Below are positions 19,664 through 27,927 of a stretch of DNA of 40,985 nt, piece by piece. The translations under genes were made by a program, and so were the position numbers. Below the pieces are notes generated by a model. The model did no database searches. It was not told where the DNA came from and saw only the letters and a program-made list of their open reading frames with translations. The stretch is from Parcubacteria group bacterium (lineage in GTDB: Bacteria > Patescibacteriota > Patescibacteriia > UBA2169): NCBI GenBank assembly GCA_016177305.1, contig JACOVK010000061.1, forward strand, positions 1 to 40,985, read 5' to 3'. The stretch's first letter is position 1, and each line of letters opens with the position of its first letter.

Positions 19664-22138
19664 CTACACCAAGGTCACGTTCGCAACGCGGTCGCCGGGC
19701 TGCTTGAAGCGCATGATGCGCACCCCCTGCGTGGCGCGGCCGAGCTTGTTGATGGACTTTAAGGGCAAGCGGATGGTCTGGCCCTTGGCGGAAATGGCGA
19801 GCACGTCCGTCTTTTCATCTACGGTCGCGGGATCAAGCAAGCGCGCGCCCACAACCTCGCCGGTTTTGGAGGAGACGTTCGCGGTTTTAATGCCGGATCC
19901 GCCGCGGGACTGGACCTTGTACTCGCTCGCGGGGGACTGCTTGCCGTAGCCCTGGCTCATGACTACCAGCAGGGTTGTGTCTTTTTGCTTTTTGGGGTCA
20001 AAAATATCCATGCCAACCACGCGGTCAGCCTTTTTGAGGCGGATGCCCCGCACCCCGGCCGCTGCCCGGCCCATTGGCCTGACGCCTGTTTCCTCAAACC
20101 GGATGGCTTGCCCTGCCTGGGATACGAGCACAATGTTGTCACGCCCGCTGGAAGGCTTTACCCAGCGCAAGGAGTCGCCCTCTTTGAGCTTGATGGCAAT
20201 CAAGCCGCTCCGGCGCACGTGGCTAAAGTCATTGATATCAACCTTTTTGATGGTGCCTTCGCGCGTGACCATCACCAAAAACTTGGAGTCCTTGATGTCA
20301 TCAAGCGAGAGCACTACATTGATGCGTTCTTCTCCGGAAATCTGCAAAAAGTTCATGAGCGACGAGCCCTTGGCCGTGCGGCTCGCAACCGGAATGTCGT
20401 AGCCCTTGAGCTGGAACACCCTTCCGCGCGTGGTAAAGAAGAGGATGTCTGAGTGCGTCATGCCCGTAAAGAAGATGGACACCTCGTCCTCTTCCTTGGT
20501 GGTTAAACCGACCACGCCTTTGCCGCCGCGGCCTTGGGTCTTAAAGGTGTCGGGAGATAAGCGCTTGATGTACCCGTCGCGCGTAATCATGACCACCATG
20601 CCTTCGTTCGGAATCAGGTCCTCCTGGGAGAACTTATCAACCCCGCCGGCCACAATTTTGGTGCGGCGCTCTTCGCCGTAGGCGGCCTTGAGGTCCGCAA
20701 GCTCGCCTTTGATGATGGCAATCACTTTCTTGGGGCTTGCGAGGATTGCCTCAAGCTCCGCGATCCACTCTCGCTTTTCTTTGAGCTCGTCTTCCAGCTT
20801 CTTGCGCTCCAGGTTCGCAAGCTGGGACAGGCGCATGTCAAGAATTGCATTGGCCTGCAGTTCCGTGAATTTGAACGCCTTCATTAATCCGACCCGCGCT
20901 TCGTCGCGATCCTTGGATTTTTTGATCAAGGCGATCACCTTGTCAATAATGCCGATTGCCTTAACCAAACCTTCCAGAATGTGGGCGCGCGCCTTGGCGC
21001 GGGCAAGGTCAAATTCGGTCCTGCGGCGGATGACGGTTTTACGGTGTTTGATGAACTCTTCAAAAATGCTCTTTAGCGTCAGCACGCGCGGCTGGATGCC
21101 GTCCACCAGTGCGAGCATGTTCACGTGGAAGGTTGCCTGCAGGGCAGTGAGCTTAAAAAGGCGGTTTAAGATTTTTTGCGGGTACGTGTCTTTCTTCAGC
21201 TCAATCACCACGCGCACGCCGTCTTTGTCGGACTCGTCCCGCAGGTCGCGGATCCCTTCAATTTTTTTGTCCTTTACCAGCTCCGCGATTTTAGTGATGA
21301 GGTCCGCCTTGTTTACCTGGAACGGGATTTCCGTGATGATGATGTCGTGCGCCCCGCCCCGCGCTTCCACGATGTCCGTGACCCCGCGCATCACAATGCC
21401 GCCGCGGCCGGTTGCGTAGGCCTGTTTGATGTCGTCCTTGTTGTAGATGATGCCGCCCGTGGGGAAGTCCGGGCCCCTTACGATTTTGGCGAGCTCGCTT
21501 GCGTCAATGTCGGCATCGTCAAGAAGGGCCGCAATGCCGAGGCAGAGCTCGGAAAGGTTGTGCGGGGGAATGTTGGTTGCCATGCCCACGGCAATGCCCA
21601 GCGTGCCGTTTAGGAGCAGGTTCGGAAGCTTTGCCGGCAAAACGCGCGGTTCCTTTTGGGTGCCGTCGTAGTTGTCCGCAAAATCAACGGTTTCTTTTTC
21701 AATGTCAGCCAGGAGTTCTTCCGCGACTCTTGCGAGCTTGGCTTCGGTGTAGCGCATGGCTGCGGCGCCGTCCCCGTCCATGGACCCGAAGTTTCCCTGG
21801 CCGTGTATGAGCGGATGGCGCATGGAAAAGTCCTGTGCCATGCGCACCATGGCATCGTACACCGCAACGTCCCCGTGCGGGTGGTACTTGCCCAGCACTT
21901 CTCCGACGACGGTCGCGCTCTTGCGGAATTTGGCCGAAGGCTTTAGGCCCAAGGTCCACATGGCGTACAAAATCCTGCGGTGCACGGGCTTTAAGCCGTC
22001 CCGCACGTCCGGCAGGGCGCGCGAAACAATCACGGACATGGCGTAGTCCAAGTACGCCCGCTGCATCTCATCAACAATGGGCTGCTTTTCCACCCTGCCT
22101 CGGCTGTCCGGCTTTGGTTGTTCTTCCTTTTTCGGCAT
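19664..22138 (-). CDS. gyrA: DNA gyrase subunit A
   Basis: 824 residues. GyrA is the breaking-rejoining subunit that introduces negative supercoils with GyrB. The catalytic tyrosine is Y130 (AAAMRY; E. coli Y122). The C-terminal beta-pinwheel carries the GyrA box as QGRGGKG, which separates it from ParC. In the quinolone region HPHGDVAVYD the residue equivalent to E. coli Ser83 is Val91, while the Asp87 equivalent (D95) is kept; by known structure-activity this should lower fluoroquinolone binding. It follows the 85-aa gene by 8 bp. Confidence 0.97.
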   Translation of the reverse strand: MPKKEEQPKPDSRGRVEKQPIVDEMQRAYLDYAMSVIVSRALPDVRDGLKPVHRRILYAMWTLGLKPSAKFRKSATVVGEVLGKYHPHGDVAVYDAMVRMAQDFSMRHPLIHGQGNFGSMDGDGAAAMRYTEAKLARVAEELLADIEKETVDFADNYDGTQKEPRVLPAKLPNLLLNGTLGIAVGMATNIPPHNLSELCLGIAALLDDADIDASELAKIVRGPDFPTGGIIYNKDDIKQAYATGRGGIVMRGVTDIVEARGGAHDIIITEIPFQVNKADLITKIAELVKDKKIEGIRDLRDESDKDGVRVVIELKKDTYPQKILNRLFKLTALQATFHVNMLALVDGIQPRVLTLKSIFEEFIKHRKTVIRRRTEFDLARAKARAHILEGLVKAIGIIDKVIALIKKSKDRDEARVGLMKAFKFTELQANAILDMRLSQLANLERKKLEDELKEKREWIAELEAILASPKKVIAIIKGELADLKAAYGEERRTKIVAGGVDKFSQEDLIPNEGMVVMITRDGYIKRLSPDTFKTQGRGGKGVVGLTTKEEDEVSIFFTGMTHSDILFFTTRGRVFQLKGYDIPVASRTAKGSSLMNFLQISGEERINVVLSLDDIKDSKFLVMVTREGTIKKVDINDFSHVRRSGLIAIKLKEGDSLRWVKPSSGRDNIVLVSQAGQAIRFEETGVRPMGRAAAGVRGIRLKKADRVVGMDIFDPKKQKDTTLLVVMSQGYGKQSPASEYKVQSRGGSGIKTANVSSKTGEVVGARLLDPATVDEKTDVLAISAKGQTIRLPLKSINKLGRATQGVRIMRFKQPGDRVANVTLV

Positions 22139-22146
22139 GTTGTTCT

Positions 22147-22404
22147 CTAGTCGCGCTTCACCGCGTCTCCGAATACTCGGCTGCGGAGGTCATCAATATT
22201 AACCGTATCATCGGCCTCCGTAGGCTTTGGGGAGAAGATGGAAAATGATTTTAGCACGTCCTGGCTAAAGCTTTTGAATGTCTTATTGGTCGCTTTGTCC
22301 GCGTCCGGGAAAAACCAGATGCTCCACGCCGAAACAATGAGCGCCATGGCAACAACAATGGTGATGAGCATTCGGATCGCGTGTTTTGAGCGTTTTTGTT
22401 TCAT
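22147..22404 (-). CDS. Small single-pass membrane protein, unknown
   Basis: 85 residues. A basic N-terminus (MKQKRSKHAIR) is followed by one hydrophobic helix (MLITIVVAMALIVSAWSIWF, 12-31) and a soluble, mildly acidic tail of about 54 residues. The positive-inside rule predicts the tail outside. No family recognised. It sits between the MBL-fold gene (gap 5 bp) and gyrA (gap 8 bp), so it is part of the same transcript. Confidence 0.7.
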   Translation of the reverse strand: MKQKRSKHAIRMLITIVVAMALIVSAWSIWFFPDADKATNKTFKSFSQDVLKSFSIFSPKPTEADDTVNIDDLRSRVFGDAVKRD

Positions 22405-22409
22405 GCCGG

Positions 22410-23030
22410 TTATGGTTCTATATGCAGAATATCCATGGTGTCCGTAGGCAGATCTTTTTTGAGCAGCTTTACCCGTTCCTGCGCTGCCGGAGACGTGCCC
22501 ATTTCTCTAAAGAATTTTGATGCGCTGTCGTATGCGGTTGCAAGCTCTTTCTGCGCAAAGTGCATGGGAATCACCACGCGCGGCTCAATGCTCTCCACTG
22601 CGCTTTTGGCTGCTTTTGCATCCAGAACATCTTTGCCGCCGACCGGGACCAAGAGTATGTCCGCGCCCTCAAACAGGTCAAGCGAGCTTTCGGTGAGCGG
22701 TTTCCCGAGTCCGCCCAGATGTGCGATGGTAACCCCTTCAACCGTTACTCTGCTCAAGAGAGAATCCACTGGTCCGGACGGAGGGTTGGAAAGGCAGTAC
22801 ACAAAAATGCCGCCAGCCTCAAACTCGCCGGCAGCGCTGATGGCGAAGAGCTTTTCGGCCCGCGGCTCCACATTGATTTCGTCCTTTGGGCTTCCGAGCA
22901 CCACCACGTCAGCTTTCATGCGGCTTGCGCGAAGAGGGCTTTTTGCGGAAGGCGGAGCAAGGAGTATGATGGTATCTCCGGACTGGATTTTTACGCCCGA
23001 TAAACCGAGCAGTTCAATGGTCATGGTCAA
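22410..23030 (-). CDS. MBL-fold (UlaG-like) protein with lost metal ligands
   Basis: 206 residues (204 from the second Met). The overall order matches UlaG-like metallo-beta-lactamase-fold proteins: an N-terminal IELLGLSGVKI, a central VEGVTIAHLGGLGKPL, then ADILLVPVGGKDVLDAKAA and a C-terminal VVIPMHF. Where active members have a GHS turn and an HxHxDH motif, this one has LGLS and LGSPKDEIN, so the main metal ligands look lost and only two later histidines remain. It may be a non-catalytic relative. First gene of the transcript that includes gyrA. Confidence 0.7.
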   Translation of the reverse strand: MTMTIELLGLSGVKIQSGDTIILLAPPSAKSPLRASRMKADVVVLGSPKDEINVEPRAEKLFAISAAGEFEAGGIFVYCLSNPPSGPVDSLLSRVTVEGVTIAHLGGLGKPLTESSLDLFEGADILLVPVGGKDVLDAKAAKSAVESIEPRVVIPMHFAQKELATAYDSASKFFREMGTSPAAQERVKLLKKDLPTDTMDILHIEP

Positions 23031-23038
23031 GCAAAAAA

Positions 23039-23086
23039 GTGCCCTATTGGCACGGTAATACTACACAAAAACTCTCCAAAAGTAAA
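23039..23086 (-). promoter_or_regulatory. Promoter and 5'-terminal hairpin before the MBL/gyrA operon
   Basis: On the minus strand TTTACT (plus 23081-23086), a 17-nt spacer and TAGTAT (plus 23058-23063), start near 23051. The RNA begins almost at once with GTGCC-AATAG-GGCAC (plus 23039-23053) followed by six T. This reads either as the previous gene's terminator or as an attenuator in the leader. Confidence 0.5.
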
Positions 23087-23108
23087 GCGCGTTTTACGTT
23101 AGACGCGC
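23087..23108 (-). terminator. Terminator after the 162-aa gene
   Basis: GCGCGT (23087-23092)/ACGCGC (23103-23108) with a 10-nt loop, followed on the minus strand by TTTACTTTT. It overlaps the -35 of the next promoter. Confidence 0.5.
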
Positions 23109-23111
23109 CAA

Positions 23112-23600
23112 TTATTTTTTTGGGTTAAAAGAGACCTGCGGGCTGTCCAGTGCATTGCCAAGCGCACTCAGGCTTACCACTGCGGACTGCGCGCTGTTTG
23201 CGCTGATGGATGCGTTTTCGTGGGAGAAGGCGCTGATGGGCGCCTTTTTTGCGCTTGATAATTCGGATATATCCAGCCGTTTTGCGGCGGTAGTTTGCTT
23301 TTTGATTTCGGATTTCTTCATGCCTGGCGCATCCGCGATGCTGTGCGCGCGTTTGAGAATGGTTTGCCGTTGGCCATACGCCCCCCGGTGGTACCCCTTA
23401 AACGAACCTCCAGCTTCGCCAAGTTTTTCCACTGCTTTATCAAGAAAGGATTTTTGCTGTTTGAGGTTGAGTTTTTTTGAGGGCGAGGCAGTTGCGCCGA
23501 GCTCACGAAAAACACGTTCTACCATTTCATTGGACGTGCCTTTTTCCCGGGCTTTTTTCGCGGCTTCCAGCAAATCTCCGTGCGATGTCTGGGAAAGCAT
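23112..23600 (-). CDS. Basic 162-aa protein, unknown
   Basis: 162 residues, no family recognised. Residues 1-105 are helical and lysine-rich (LLEAAKKAREKGTSNEMVER, KKLNLKQQKSFLDKAVEKL, RQTILKRAHSIADAPGMKKS). The last ~45 are Ser/Ala-rich and probably disordered. No membrane segment or cysteine. It could bind nucleic acid, judged from charge only. The promoter (23609-23637) leaves 8 nt before the ATG, so the mRNA looks leaderless. It is divergent from rpsA with overlapping promoters. Confidence 0.65.
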   Translation of the reverse strand: MLSQTSHGDLLEAAKKAREKGTSNEMVERVFRELGATASPSKKLNLKQQKSFLDKAVEKLGEAGGSFKGYHRGAYGQRQTILKRAHSIADAPGMKKSEIKKQTTAAKRLDISELSSAKKAPISAFSHENASISANSAQSAVVSLSALGNALDSPQVSFNPKK

Positions 23601-23608
23601 AGGTTTTT

Positions 23609-23637
23609 AGTATACCACGGGCTCAAATACTTGCAAA
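23609..23637 (-). promoter_or_regulatory. Promoter giving a leaderless mRNA for the 162-aa gene
   Basis: On the minus strand TTTGCA (plus 23632-23637), a 17-nt spacer and TATACT (plus 23609-23614), then 8 nt to the ATG at 23600. Its -35 overlaps the -35 of the divergent rpsA promoter. Confidence 0.5.
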
Positions 23638-23659
23638 AAACCTTGGTTTTATATATAAT
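23631..23659 (+). promoter_or_regulatory. Promoter of the rpsA-like gene
   Basis: TTGCAA (23631-23636), a 17-nt spacer and perfect TATAAT (23654-23659). The start near 23666 leaves a ~100-nt leader. It contains a possible fold CCCTT (23710-23714)/AAGGG (23749-23753) enclosing GCGCC/GGCGC, a candidate site for S1 autocontrol. Confidence 0.75.
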
Positions 23660-23767
23660 AAGCTTTGTTCTAAAAAGCCTCGTTTTACCATTAACTATTA
23701 TCAGTAATCCCCTTGCTACGGCTTGAGAGCGCCCGGAATGCGAGGCGCAAGGGAAAACCGTTACCAT

Positions 23768-24937
23768 ATGTTAGACACGAACGTGCGCACCGAAACTACC
23801 GGTTCCGATGCATCGGCAAAGCAAAGCGATGCCAACGCCAAAAGCCACAATGCCATTATCAGCTATCCGCACGCCTCGCAAGAAACGAGTGCCGCACTCC
23901 GTGCTACGGAGCGTTTTGCCATTCCAAAAGTGGGGGAGCTCGTGTCCGGGGAAGTGCTTGATATTTCCAAGAACGGAATCGTAGTCACGCTCGGCGGCAC
24001 GCTGACCGGGCTGGTGCGCGGCAGAGAGCTTGATGACGAGTCCGGCCAGTACTCAAAGCTTTCGGCCGGAGAAAAGGTTGAGGCCACGGTGCTTGAACTT
24101 GAGAACGAGCAGGGCATGCTTGAGCTTTCGTTTCGGCAGGCCGGGCACCGCAAAGCGTGGGACTCACTCGCCGAGCTTGCGAAGAGCGGGGAAATTGTTG
24201 ACGCAAAAATCATTGATGCCAACAAGGGCGGGCTGATGGTGCGGGTCGGGAACGTGGAAGGATTTTTGCCGGTATCCCAGCTTACGGTTGAGCATTACCC
24301 GCGCGTTGAAGGCGGGGACAAAAACAGGATTCTGGACCGCCTCCGCGCGTATGTCAACCACTCGTTCCGCGTAAAGGTGATTACCGTGCGCGAGCGCGAG
24401 GAAAAACTCATTGTCTCCGAGAAAGCGGCCTGGGAGCGCGAACAGCACGCCCAACTCGCGAAGTACGAGGTTGGCTCCGAAGTTACCGGGCGCATCACCG
24501 GAGTGGTTGACTTTGGAGTGTTCGTGGAGTTCGGGGACGGCCTGGAGGGGTTGGTGCACATTTCCGAGCTCGCCTGGCAGCGCATTGACAGCCCCGCGGA
24601 TTTGGTGAAGGTCGGGGATCAGATCCGCGCCAAGATCATTGCCGTTGAAGATGGCAAGGTTTCCTTATCCGTTAAAAAGCTGGTTCCCGATCCCTGGAAG
24701 CAGGCTGCCGAGAAGTACAAGGTGGGGGATTCGGTTACCGGAAAGGTGCTCAAGCTGAACCCCTATGGCGCGTTTGTGGAGCTTGATCCGGAAATCCACG
24801 GCTTAGCCCACGTTTCCGAGCTCGCGAAGAGCGGAGAGCAGGACATGCACAAGCTGCTTGCCGTGGGCGAGGTCCGGAAGTTCAAAGTCCTCTCGCTTGA
24901 GCCGGCCGCGCACCGCCTCGGATTGGGGCTCGTATAA
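23768..24937 (+). CDS. rpsA: S1 RNA-binding-domain protein (ribosomal protein bS1-like)
   Basis: 389 residues with four S1 domains in a row after a ~45-residue variable N-terminus. They start at about GELVSGEVLDISKNGIVVTL, GEIVDAKIIDANKGGLMVRV, GSEVTGRITGVVDFGVFVEF and GDSVTGKVLKLNPYGAFVEL. bS1 brings structured or leader-poor mRNAs to the 30S subunit. Four domains is fewer than the six of E. coli but common outside Proteobacteria. The start is ATG 23768; a longer frame to 23723 would run through the leader. ftsH follows after 3 bp. Confidence 0.9.
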   Translation: MLDTNVRTETTGSDASAKQSDANAKSHNAIISYPHASQETSAALRATERFAIPKVGELVSGEVLDISKNGIVVTLGGTLTGLVRGRELDDESGQYSKLSAGEKVEATVLELENEQGMLELSFRQAGHRKAWDSLAELAKSGEIVDAKIIDANKGGLMVRVGNVEGFLPVSQLTVEHYPRVEGGDKNRILDRLRAYVNHSFRVKVITVREREEKLIVSEKAAWEREQHAQLAKYEVGSEVTGRITGVVDFGVFVEFGDGLEGLVHISELAWQRIDSPADLVKVGDQIRAKIIAVEDGKVSLSVKKLVPDPWKQAAEKYKVGDSVTGKVLKLNPYGAFVELDPEIHGLAHVSELAKSGEQDMHKLLAVGEVRKFKVLSLEPAAHRLGLGLV

Positions 24938-24940
24938 GGT

Positions 24941-26761
24941 ATGCGATCAGTACTCAAAAATTTCATCGTTTTTTTTGCGGCGTTTTTGATTATCGCCGGG
25001 TTTTTGAGCGCGTTTTCGTCCCCGTTCGCGCGCCAAGAAGAGGCAACGTTCGGCTCGGTGGTCGCAGGCATCAGGGCGGGCGAGGTTACGCGCATCCTGG
25101 TTGCGGGCGATACGCTGCACGTTGCGTACGCGGACGGGAGCGAGAAGAGGTCCCGCAAAGAGTCGGGCGAATCTTTGGCGAGCCTGCTTGCCATCTACGG
25201 CGTGGCTGACGATGCAATCGCCCAGGTGAGTATTGAGAGCAAGGAACCCGGAGGCGCGGCGCTCTGGTTCGCGACGCTCGCCCCGTTCTTGATCCCGCTG
25301 CTCTTGATTGGGGTTTTTATCTGGTTCATGATGCGCCAGGTGCAGGGCGCGAACAACCGCGCCATGATGTTCGGGCAGAGCACGGCGCGCGAACAGCGCG
25401 AGGATAAGCAGAAGCCGCTCAAGAAAACCACGTTTGCGGATGTTGCCGGATCAACCGAAGCAAAGCAGGAGCTGGAAGAGGTGGTTGAGTTTTTGCGCCA
25501 GCCGCAGAAGTTCGCAAAGCTCGGCGCGCGCATTCCGCGGGGCGTGCTTTTGGTGGGGCCCCCGGGCACCGGAAAGACGCTCTTGGCCAAAGCCGTTTCC
25601 GGTGAAGCCGGAGTGCCGTTTTTCCACATGTCCGGCTCCGAGTTCGTGGAAATGTTCGTGGGCGTTGGCGCTTCCCGGGTGCGGGACTTGTTCCGCAAGG
25701 CGAAAAAGAGCGCTCCGGCAATTGTGTTCATTGATGAGATGGATGCCGTGGGGCGCCAGCGCGGATCGGGCTTGGGAGGGTCGCACGATGAGCGCGAGCA
25801 GACCCTGAACCAAATTTTGGTTGAAATGGACGGCTTTGAGACGGGCACGAACGTGATTGTGATCGCGGCAACCAACCGGCCGGACGTTTTGGATCCCGCG
25901 CTCTTGCGGCCGGGCAGGTTTGACCGCAGGGTTGCCATTGATCTGCCGGACATCAAGGAACGGGAGGCGATTCTTGCGCTGCATGCCGCAGGCAAGCCGC
26001 TCGCAAAAGAAACTAATCTCAAGGCGGTTGCGGAGCGCACGCCCGGATTTTCCGGAGCTGATTTGTACAATCTGCTCAATGAGGCCGCCATTCTCACGGC
26101 GCGCAAGGATAAAACCCAGCTCTCCCAAGAGGACATCTTAATCAGCATAGAAAAGGTGCTGCTCGGGCCCGAGCGCCGGTCGCACGTGCTTTCGGAAAAA
26201 GAAAAGAAGATCACCGCGTACCACGAGGCAGGGCACGCCGTGGTTGCGCACGTGCTTCCGGAGGCTGACCCCGTGCACAAGATTTCCATTGTCTCGCGCG
26301 GCAGGGCCGGCGGCTACACGCTTAAGCTGCCGACCGAGGACCGGCGGTTCCATAGCCGTTCGGAATTTGTCGCGGACCTTGTGGTGCTGCTTGCCGGGCA
26401 CGCCGTTGAAGAGAAGGTGTTCAAGGACATCACCACCGGCGCTTCCAACGACCTCAAGCGCGCCACCCAGCTCGCGCGCGCCATGGTTACGGAGTACGGC
26501 ATGAGCGAACGCCTGGGAACGCGCACGTTCGGCGACAAAGAAGAGCTCATCTTTTTGGGCAAGGAATTCGGGGAACAGCGCGACTACGGGGAAACGTTCG
26601 CCCAGCTCATAGATGAGGAAATCTCCCTACTGCTCCGTGAAGCGCGCGAGCGCGCCCAAAAGCTCATTGCTGCAAACATGCAGTACATTGAACGCGTGGT
26701 TGCCTCACTCCTTGAAAACGAAACCCTTGAGCGCGAAGCGTTTGAGCGGCTCATGGCGTAA
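24941..26761 (+). CDS. ftsH: ATP-dependent zinc metalloprotease FtsH
   Basis: 606 residues. FtsH is a membrane-anchored AAA+ protease that degrades membrane and regulatory proteins. There are two transmembrane helices (about 6-25 and 108-128) around a short outside domain. The AAA domain has Walker A GPPGTGKT (about 206-213), Walker B IVFIDEMDAVG and the SRH region NRPDVLDPALLRPGRFDR. The protease domain has the zinc motif HEAGH near 428-432, with the third ligand Asp in GASNDLKRA. Normal length. It is co-transcribed with the S1 gene. Confidence 0.97.
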   Translation: MRSVLKNFIVFFAAFLIIAGFLSAFSSPFARQEEATFGSVVAGIRAGEVTRILVAGDTLHVAYADGSEKRSRKESGESLASLLAIYGVADDAIAQVSIESKEPGGAALWFATLAPFLIPLLLIGVFIWFMMRQVQGANNRAMMFGQSTAREQREDKQKPLKKTTFADVAGSTEAKQELEEVVEFLRQPQKFAKLGARIPRGVLLVGPPGTGKTLLAKAVSGEAGVPFFHMSGSEFVEMFVGVGASRVRDLFRKAKKSAPAIVFIDEMDAVGRQRGSGLGGSHDEREQTLNQILVEMDGFETGTNVIVIAATNRPDVLDPALLRPGRFDRRVAIDLPDIKEREAILALHAAGKPLAKETNLKAVAERTPGFSGADLYNLLNEAAILTARKDKTQLSQEDILISIEKVLLGPERRSHVLSEKEKKITAYHEAGHAVVAHVLPEADPVHKISIVSRGRAGGYTLKLPTEDRRFHSRSEFVADLVVLLAGHAVEEKVFKDITTGASNDLKRATQLARAMVTEYGMSERLGTRTFGDKEELIFLGKEFGEQRDYGETFAQLIDEEISLLLREARERAQKLIAANMQYIERVVASLLENETLEREAFERLMA

Positions 26762-26764
26762 GCC

Positions 26765-26804
26765 GTGGCACGCCGTTTGAGAATGTGGTATACTATATAC
26801 CACA
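26765..26804 (+). promoter_or_regulatory. Promoter with overlapping palindrome before the membrane-protein gene
   Basis: GTGGCA (26765-26770), an 18-nt spacer and TATACT (26789-26794). The -10 is embedded in a perfect inverted repeat TGTGGTATA-CTA-TATACCACA (26784-26804), so a repressor could sit on the promoter. Confidence 0.5.
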
Positions 26805-26849
26805 TACGGGCCCTGCCTGCAGTAGGCGGCCAGGGAAAACAAAACGTCT

Positions 26850-27827
26850 ATGGAATCAGCTTCCTTGTATCGCAGCACGCTCAAGCGGGCGTGGCATACC
26901 ACCCGAACCCATCCGCACGTCTGGATACTGGGGCTTTTGGCCGCGCTCTTGGGCAACGGAGGTGAGTTTGAATTTGTGGTCACGCAGTTTAACCGGTTTT
27001 CAACCGGCGCGGTTTACTTCGGGGAAACGCTCTTGACCATGTTTGGCACAGGTGGGAGCACGGCGGTGAACGTGATTGCCGGCTTGCTCTCCCGCGTTGC
27101 GGGAAACTACATTCTCGCGGGTGCCTTGGCGTTCGGCGCGCTCTTTGTTGCCTGGCTTGTGGTTTCGGCCCAAGGAGCGCTGATCCGGGCCGTTGCAACG
27201 CCGGGGAGCGGAACGCTCGGATCGCACTTTGCCGCGGGCGTTCGGTCGTTCTGGCAGCTTTTGGGAATCCTCGTATGCACGCGGCTCGGGGCGTTTTTCG
27301 TGCTCGGCGTGGTTGGCATGCCGCTCTTCGCTTTGCTTTTGTACTTTACGGACGCGCTGAAGGCCCTCGCGCTGGTGAGCTTTGTTCTGGGGGTGCCGCT
27401 TTTGATGGTTGCTTCGCTCATTGCCAAGTACGCGGCCGCGTACCGCATGCTTGAGAAATCCGGAGCGCGGAGCGCGGTCGTGCGGGCGCTTGCGTTGTTT
27501 TTTGACCATTGGCTCGTTTCCGTTGAACTGGTGCTCACGCTGTTTGTGATCAATGTCGCAGTTGGCGGGGCCATGATTATCATGGTGCTCATATTTTCAG
27601 GGCCGTTTTTGATGCTCTCGGGCGCGCTTGAGCCGGAGGGCGCGAGCGCTGCTGTATTTTTGGCGCTCGCGCGCACGCTCTCGTTCCTGCTCTTGGTTGT
27701 GCTCGGCAGCATTCTGGCAACGTTTCAGTACGCTTCTTGGACCGAGCTGTTTTTGCGCATCCGGGAGCGCAGGCATACCAGCAAGATTGTGCGCGTTATC
27801 ATGCGGTGGCGCGAAAAGTACCGTTAG
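26850..27827 (+). CDS. Multi-pass membrane protein, unknown
   Basis: 325 residues, about six transmembrane helices: near 25-45, 92-112, 130-160, 170-200, 225-255 and 270-300. Loops are short, and the C-terminus is basic and cytoplasmic (RIRERRHTSKIVRVIMRWRE). The look is that of the conserved CPR/Gram-positive membrane proteins with a repeated glycine-rich helical unit; I cannot name a family. It has its own promoter and a terminator before dnaN. Confidence 0.7.
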   Translation: MESASLYRSTLKRAWHTTRTHPHVWILGLLAALLGNGGEFEFVVTQFNRFSTGAVYFGETLLTMFGTGGSTAVNVIAGLLSRVAGNYILAGALAFGALFVAWLVVSAQGALIRAVATPGSGTLGSHFAAGVRSFWQLLGILVCTRLGAFFVLGVVGMPLFALLLYFTDALKALALVSFVLGVPLLMVASLIAKYAAAYRMLEKSGARSAVVRALALFFDHWLVSVELVLTLFVINVAVGGAMIIMVLIFSGPFLMLSGALEPEGASAAVFLALARTLSFLLLVVLGSILATFQYASWTELFLRIRERRHTSKIVRVIMRWREKYR

Positions 27828-27854
27828 TTTGCCGTTGCGGCTTGGGGATAGCCT

Positions 27855-27880
27855 GTGGAACGCATGTGCGTTCCGCTTTT
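27855..27880 (+). terminator. Terminator between the membrane-protein gene and dnaN
   Basis: GTGGAACG (27855-27862)-CATGTG-CGTTCCGC (27869-27876) followed by TTTT. The core GGAACGCATGTGCGTTCC (27857-27874) is a perfect 18-bp palindrome and might also be an operator. An extended -10 (TGGTATATT, ending 27910) lies before dnaN. Confidence 0.6.
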
Positions 27881-27927
27881 GGTATGGATGGGATATGATT
27901 ATGGTATATTAGAAGATGTAATCGTAT

